From NCBI GenBank assembly GCA_030039715.1, contig JASHVA010000060.1, positions 1 to 8,472 on the forward strand: DNA of 8,472 bases, in the 5' to 3' direction. The notes beneath the pieces were generated by a model. It was not told where the DNA came from, did no database searches, and was given only the letters and a program-made list of their open reading frames with translations. The stretch is from Thermoplasmata archaeon. GTDB lineage: Archaea > Thermoplasmatota > Thermoplasmata > Lutacidiplasmatales > UBA184. This document shows positions 5,537-8,472 of this stretch, in pieces; position 1 is the first letter of the stretch, and each line of letters begins with the position of its first letter. A program made the translations under genes and the position numbers.

Positions 5537-6097
5537 GTGCCGTCGACCCCTCCCTCGTCCGGGCCGCCCGTCACGCTCGACACGGACGACCGCAAGTGGC
5601 TGCACGACAAGTACGAGCGCCTCGCGAGCGAGGAGATCACGCTCTCGGGCAGCCGGACCGCCTACTACGCCGCGATCGGCAGCGTCCTCGTCACGGGGGT
5701 CGTGGTCGCGCTCGACGACTTCTCGGGGAACCGGGTCCTCCTCGCCGCGGTCGCGACGTTCCTCGCGATCCTCGGCATCCTCATCTCGTCGGTCTGGGCG
5801 GTGCTCCTCCACCGGACGAACGACGCGCTCAACCTCTGGCGGGAGGCGGCCCGCCGGCTCGAGGAGTACGACGCGCCGATCGTCGGCGACCTGCCCGTGC
5901 CGATCACGCTCCGCACGGGCGAGACGTTCCCGGGGAACCTCCTGCGGCCGTACCAGCTCCACGCGCTGCGGTTCCAGCGCGCCTCGTCCTGGATGGACCG
6001 GGCGAACCCGTCGACGCTCACGGAGATCCTCCCCGTCGCCTTCCTCGTCCTCTGGGTCGCGATCCTGGCGGTCGTCTGGACCTGGTATCTCTGGTGA
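5537..6097 (+). CDS. Small integral membrane protein, three predicted helices, RipA/SLATT-like layout
   Basis: I do not recognise a firm family. The protein has 186 residues. A Pro/Ser-rich start is followed by an amphipathic charged helix (about 17-40, WLHDKYERLASEEITLSGSR). Two transmembrane helices follow (about 41-59 and 66-91) with a short DDFSGNR turn between them, then a charged cytoplasmic helix (RTNDALNLWREAARRLEEYD). A soluble linker leads to a last transmembrane helix at 161-184 rich in Trp and Val and ending WTWYLW. A leading charged helix, a two-helix hairpin and a trailing coiled-coil-like helix are the layout of RipA-type and SLATT-type small membrane proteins, but that comparison is structural impression only. 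There is no signal peptide and no catalytic motif. The GTG start is chosen because it gives a full N-terminal helix and sits about 28 bases from a TATA-like element. The gene ends 7 bases before the convergent DUF2252 gene. Confidence 0.82.
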   Translation: MPSTPPSSGPPVTLDTDDRKWLHDKYERLASEEITLSGSRTAYYAAIGSVLVTGVVVALDDFSGNRVLLAAVATFLAILGILISSVWAVLLHRTNDALNLWREAARRLEEYDAPIVGDLPVPITLRTGETFPGNLLRPYQLHALRFQRASSWMDRANPSTLTEILPVAFLVLWVAILAVVWTWYLW

Positions 6098-6104
6098 GCG
6101 ACCG

Positions 6105-7493
6105 TCAGGCGTTCCGCCGGGCGGGGAGTTCGCCCCGCCGGATCGCGGCGAGGAGCCGCGCGTAGTCCCGCTCCGTCTGGTCCGCGTACGCTTCGGCGAA
6201 GGCGGTCACCGCCCGGTCGAAGGTGTCCTTCGTCCCGAGGTACCCCGCGATCGCCGCGGGGTCGCCCGTCCGCGCGTGGGCCCGCGCGAGCGCGGCCGCG
6301 CACAGCTCGCCGTGGCCCGTGATCTCCTTCGGGCCGAGCGTCCCGGGGTCGACCGTGAACTTCCAGTCGCGCAGCTGCCGGACGTAGAAGTCGCGGCCCT
6401 CGAGGCGACCCCAGCCGAGGAGGCTGTCGCTCGCCTCCTGGATCAGGTGCTGGCCGACGACCACGCGCTCGGCGTGGTTGGAGTATCCGCTCCGCCCGGC
6501 GTACGGCTCGAGCGCCGAGGCGAGCGCCTGCTTCACCTGCAGGAAGAGCGGGTCGTCCGTGTCGCGGTCTCCGACCAGGAGGAGGATCGAGCAGCGGGTC
6601 CCGACGCTACCGACCCCGACGACCTTCTGCGCCACGTCGAGCGGGTGGTACCGTTCGAGGAGCATGCGGCGCTCTTCGGGGAGCGTCGCGAGGTACCGCT
6701 CGAACAGCCGGTGGGTGAACTCGCGTCGTTCGGCGGTCGGGTAGTGGACGATCAGCGGCGGCTCGTCGCGGATCCGCAGGCGCTCCCCGACCCGGCGGAC
6801 GAGGTGCGGGAAGACGTGCGAGGAGGTGTTCCCGCGCGCCCGCAGCGCGTAGCGCCCGGCGGCGCGTCGCGCGAGGCGGGCGACCTGGCGCGACGTCGCT
6901 TCGGGGTCGAGGTGGGCGTACCAGATCGCGAGGTACGGTTCCCGCGCGTAGCCGTTCATCGCCTCGCGGTACGTCCGGGCCGCCCGCAGCGCGACCCGTC
7001 GAGACCGCGCCCGGGGGAACCGGTTCGCCCGGGAGGCGACGACGAGGCTCGCGAGGAGTCGCTTCACGTCCCACTCCCACGGGCCGGGCAGCGTCTCGTC
7101 GAAATCGTTCAGGTCGAAGACCTCGTGGCGCTCCGGCGTCGCGAAGATCCCGAAGTTGGAGAGGTGCGCGTCGCCGCCGAGCTGCACCCGGAGGTCGGTC
7201 CGCGCGGTCGTCGCGAGGTCGCGCGCCATGACCCCGGCGCTCCCCCGAAGGAAGGCGAGCGGCGAGAGCGCCATCCGGCCGTACCGCACGGGCAGGAGCT
7301 CGGCGACGCGCGCGCGGTCGGTCGCCCGCAGCTGCTCGACCGGGTCCGGCCGGTCGCGCGGGGCGACCCAGACCGCCTGGCGCTTCCGCGGGACCTTCTC
7401 CCGGAGCGCCTTTCCCGCGCGGTACCGCTCCGCGCGGGACGGGAGCTCCCGAAGGGAACCTCCCCGGGGAGCGGGGCGACGACGCTCGGGCAT
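6105..7493 (-). CDS. DUF2252 family protein, kinase-like motifs
   Basis: The 462-residue soluble protein is a clear member of the uncharacterised DUF2252 family. Diagnostic segments are FLRGSAGVMARDL (81-93), GGDAHLSNFG (106-115), FDLNDFDET (126-134), WEWDVKRLLASL (139-150), GVGSVGTR (293-300), LFLQVKQA (316-323), SDSLLGW (355-361) and FYVRQLRDWK (369-378). GDAHLSN followed by NDFDE and then WDVKRL resembles the catalytic loop (GDxHxxN) and metal loop (DFD) of aminoglycoside phosphotransferase-like kinases. A nucleotide-dependent phosphotransferase is therefore plausible, with Asp108, Asn113 and Asp130 or Asp132 as candidate catalytic residues. The substrate is unknown. The N-terminal 45 residues are basic and probably flexible. 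Its strand is opposite to all neighbours; it converges on the membrane protein gene and diverges from the thioredoxin-like gene, so it is most likely a single-gene transcript. The ATG lies downstream of a TATA-like CTATTAGG. Confidence 0.9.
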   Translation of the reverse strand: MPERRRPAPRGGSLRELPSRAERYRAGKALREKVPRKRQAVWVAPRDRPDPVEQLRATDRARVAELLPVRYGRMALSPLAFLRGSAGVMARDLATTARTDLRVQLGGDAHLSNFGIFATPERHEVFDLNDFDETLPGPWEWDVKRLLASLVVASRANRFPRARSRRVALRAARTYREAMNGYAREPYLAIWYAHLDPEATSRQVARLARRAAGRYALRARGNTSSHVFPHLVRRVGERLRIRDEPPLIVHYPTAERREFTHRLFERYLATLPEERRMLLERYHPLDVAQKVVGVGSVGTRCSILLLVGDRDTDDPLFLQVKQALASALEPYAGRSGYSNHAERVVVGQHLIQEASDSLLGWGRLEGRDFYVRQLRDWKFTVDPGTLGPKEITGHGELCAAALARAHARTGDPAAIAGYLGTKDTFDRAVTAFAEAYADQTERDYARLLAAIRRGELPARRNA

Positions 7494-7595
7494 GGCGCAC
7501 CGACGACACCGGCGGAGCCTCGCCTAATAGCTGCCGTCGGGCGCTCGGGAACGGGGCGTCGGGGCTTTCCGTGCCCGCGGCGGTGCGGACGCCCG
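7494..7595. promoter_or_regulatory. Divergent intergenic promoter region
   Basis: This 102-base gap separates the DUF2252 gene (-) from the thioredoxin-like gene (+). On the minus strand AGCTATTAGG (7523-7532) is a TATA-like element centred about 35 bases before the DUF2252 ATG, allowing a leader of roughly 8-10 bases. On the plus strand only a weak GGCTTTCC (7563-7570) lies about 29 bases before the ATG at 7596. CGTCGGG occurs twice in direct orientation (7535-7541 and 7557-7563), 22 bases apart, or about two helical turns. In such GC-rich DNA this may be coincidence. No RNA gene or open frame with a known product is seen. Confidence 0.4.
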
Positions 7596-7961
7596 ATGCC
7601 GCAGCGTGCGCGCGGGCGCCGGCCCGCCCGGTTGACGATCGTCCTCGCCCAGTGGTGCCCGCACTGCGTCCCCCTCTCGGTCCAGAACGGCCGGCGCCTC
7701 GCGAAGACGCTCCACGTTCCGCTCCGCCTCCTCGACATCGACCGGAAGCGGGAGGTGGCCGCCGCCGACCGGATCGTCCGGGACCACGGCGACGCCGCGC
7801 CGGACTACCTCATCCCGCAGGTCTTCCTCGAGTGGGAGGACGGCGTGGTCGAGCACCTGCTCACGGGCTTCTCGGAGGCGGTGCCCCGGACCGCCCGGGC
7901 CTGGCGCGACCTCTTCGCGAGCGAGCGGCTCCGCGACGTCCGCCGGGAGGCCGCCGCGTGA
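7596..7961 (+). CDS. Thioredoxin/glutaredoxin-like protein with CPHC motif
   Basis: This 121-residue protein appears to be a small thiol-disulfide oxidoreductase of the thioredoxin fold. After a basic start (residues 1-12), the first beta strand LTIVLAQ leads into WCPHC, with redox cysteines Cys21 and Cys24. LRLLDIDR (43-50) is the second strand, YLIPQVFLEWEDG (71-83) has the cis-proline Pro74 expected next to the active site, and VVEHLLTGFSE (84-94) is the last strand and turn. CPHC is also found in DsbA and some glutaredoxins, so the redox potential and direction are uncertain. No signal peptide or transmembrane segment is present, so a cytoplasmic role is likely. The ATG is used because no in-frame start lies just upstream; TTG at 7632, right before the first strand, is a possible alternative start. 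Its stop overlaps the next gene (GTGA), so the two are probably co-translated and functionally linked. Confidence 0.82.
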   Translation: MPQRARGRRPARLTIVLAQWCPHCVPLSVQNGRRLAKTLHVPLRLLDIDRKREVAAADRIVRDHGDAAPDYLIPQVFLEWEDGVVEHLLTGFSEAVPRTARAWRDLFASERLRDVRREAAA

Positions 7962-8472
7962 CGCGCCCGGGCGCGATCCCTCCGGTGCTCCGCGCCGCCC
8001 TCGATTGGCCCAGCGGCCGGTGCTACCGCCACTGCGACCGACCGGTCCGTCCCCGGCGCTTCGCGAGCGCCCTCCCCGGGACCTGGACCGTCCGTGCCTG
8101 CCCTTCGGGGGTCGTCTCCGTGACCTCGTACGCGGAGTGGACGGCGCGGAACCCGACCCCCGACGTGCGGCGGTACCTCGAACGCGGGACGGTGCCTCCG
8201 CGGCTCGTGCGCGCCTGGGACCTCCGCCTCGCGACGCGACGCGGGCCCGAGCTCGGTCGAGCCGCGGAGCGCTTGCTCGCTCGTGCGCGACCGCGGCGCG
8301 GGTTGCGGGTCGTCTACTGGAGGGTCTACCCGTTCCGGGCCCGCGACGGCTCGGAGCGGCGGCTCTTCGTCTGCTTCCGGACCCGACACGCCGGACCGGT
8401 CTTCTTCGCCGCCGACCCCGCGAAGGGCCCGGCGGTTTGTCCCCGGTGCGGCCCCCGGCCGCGCCCGCGCCG
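7958..8472 (+). CDS. Unrecognised Cys/Arg-rich protein, 3' truncated by the window
   Basis: An open frame begins at GTG in a GTGA overlap with the thioredoxin-like gene and stays open for 171 codons to the window end. G or C dominates the third codon positions, as in the neighbouring genes, which supports real coding. I do not recognise a family. Visible features are a CYRHC pair near the start (Cys22, Cys26), single Cys48 and Cys139, and CPRCG at 161-165, which looks like one knuckle of a zinc ribbon whose partner may lie in the missing part. Between them is a mixed alpha/beta region (VTSYAEWTARNPTPDVRRYLE, then an Arg-rich helix, then LRVVYWRVYPF and ERRLFVCFRT as likely strands). Six cysteines beside a CPHC redox protein suggest a thiol or zinc-binding partner, but that is inference from position. 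The C-terminus is missing. Confidence 0.6.
   Translation, partial: MTRPGAIPPVLRAALDWPSGRCYRHCDRPVRPRRFASALPGTWTVRACPSGVVSVTSYAEWTARNPTPDVRRYLERGTVPPRLVRAWDLRLATRRGPELGRAAERLLARARPRRGLRVVYWRVYPFRARDGSERRLFVCFRTRHAGPVFFAADPAKGPAVCPRCGPRPRPR

Noticed and set aside
6098..6104. A terminator in the convergent gap between the membrane protein and DUF2252 genes
   Set aside because: Only 7 bases separate the stops, and I see no T-tract or convincing hairpin. Any transcript ends must lie inside the opposite genes.
7805..8389. Minus-strand open frame opposite the last two genes
   Set aside because: It is a low-complexity Arg/Ala/Pro/Glu translation with no motif, and it crosses both the thioredoxin-like gene and the GTGA-coupled frame.
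1..8472. tRNA, rRNA, CRISPR array, insertion sequence or phage genes
   Set aside because: No cloverleaf-like sequence, spaced direct repeats, terminal inverted repeats or transposase/integrase motifs were found on reading; the window is almost fully occupied by coding sequence.

Overview
This is a very GC-rich (roughly 70% or more by eye), gene-dense stretch of a prokaryotic chromosome with nine protein genes, two of them cut by the window edges. No RNA gene, insertion sequence, CRISPR array or phage gene is visible. The organism is probably a high-GC archaeon. The best support is that three transcription-unit starts carry a lone AT-rich spot 25-35 bases upstream of the start codon, where an archaeal TATA box would lie for a leaderless or short-leader transcript. 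A Thermoplasmata-type lineage is my guess. An actinobacterium-like bacterium cannot be excluded from this sequence alone.

Positions 1-4763 (+) are a haem biosynthesis operon: hemB (5' truncated), chdC/hemQ, hemL, hemE and cpfC/hemH. All four junctions are 4-base stop/start overlaps (ATGA, GTGA, GTGA, ATGA), so translation is probably coupled. HemL makes 5-aminolaevulinate, HemB makes porphobilinogen and HemE makes coproporphyrinogen III. CpfC inserts iron into coproporphyrin and ChdC decarboxylates coproheme to haem b. The ferrochelatase has the GYGSP tyrosine typical of coproporphyrin ferrochelatases, and ChdC has the catalytic Tyr and proximal His. The set therefore specifies the coproporphyrin-dependent route, not the protoporphyrin route or the sirohaem (Ahb) route usual in archaea. 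hemA, hemC, hemD and the coproporphyrinogen oxidase (cgoX) are not in the window. A 30-base near-perfect palindrome covers the hemL start codon, and an AT-rich rare-codon island lies near the end of hemE.

Positions 4787-6097 (+) hold a PHP-family metal-dependent phosphoesterase gene and a small three-helix membrane protein gene. Each has its own putative TATA element and a small inverted repeat beside it.

Positions 6105-7493 (-) hold a DUF2252 protein, convergent with the membrane protein gene (7-base gap). It carries aminoglycoside-phosphotransferase-like catalytic motifs in an apparently permuted order.

Positions 7494-7595 are a 102-base divergent promoter region. Beyond it (+) lie a CPHC thioredoxin/glutaredoxin-like gene and, overlapping its stop codon, an unrecognised Cys- and Arg-rich gene that runs off the window. 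The last two probably form an operon.
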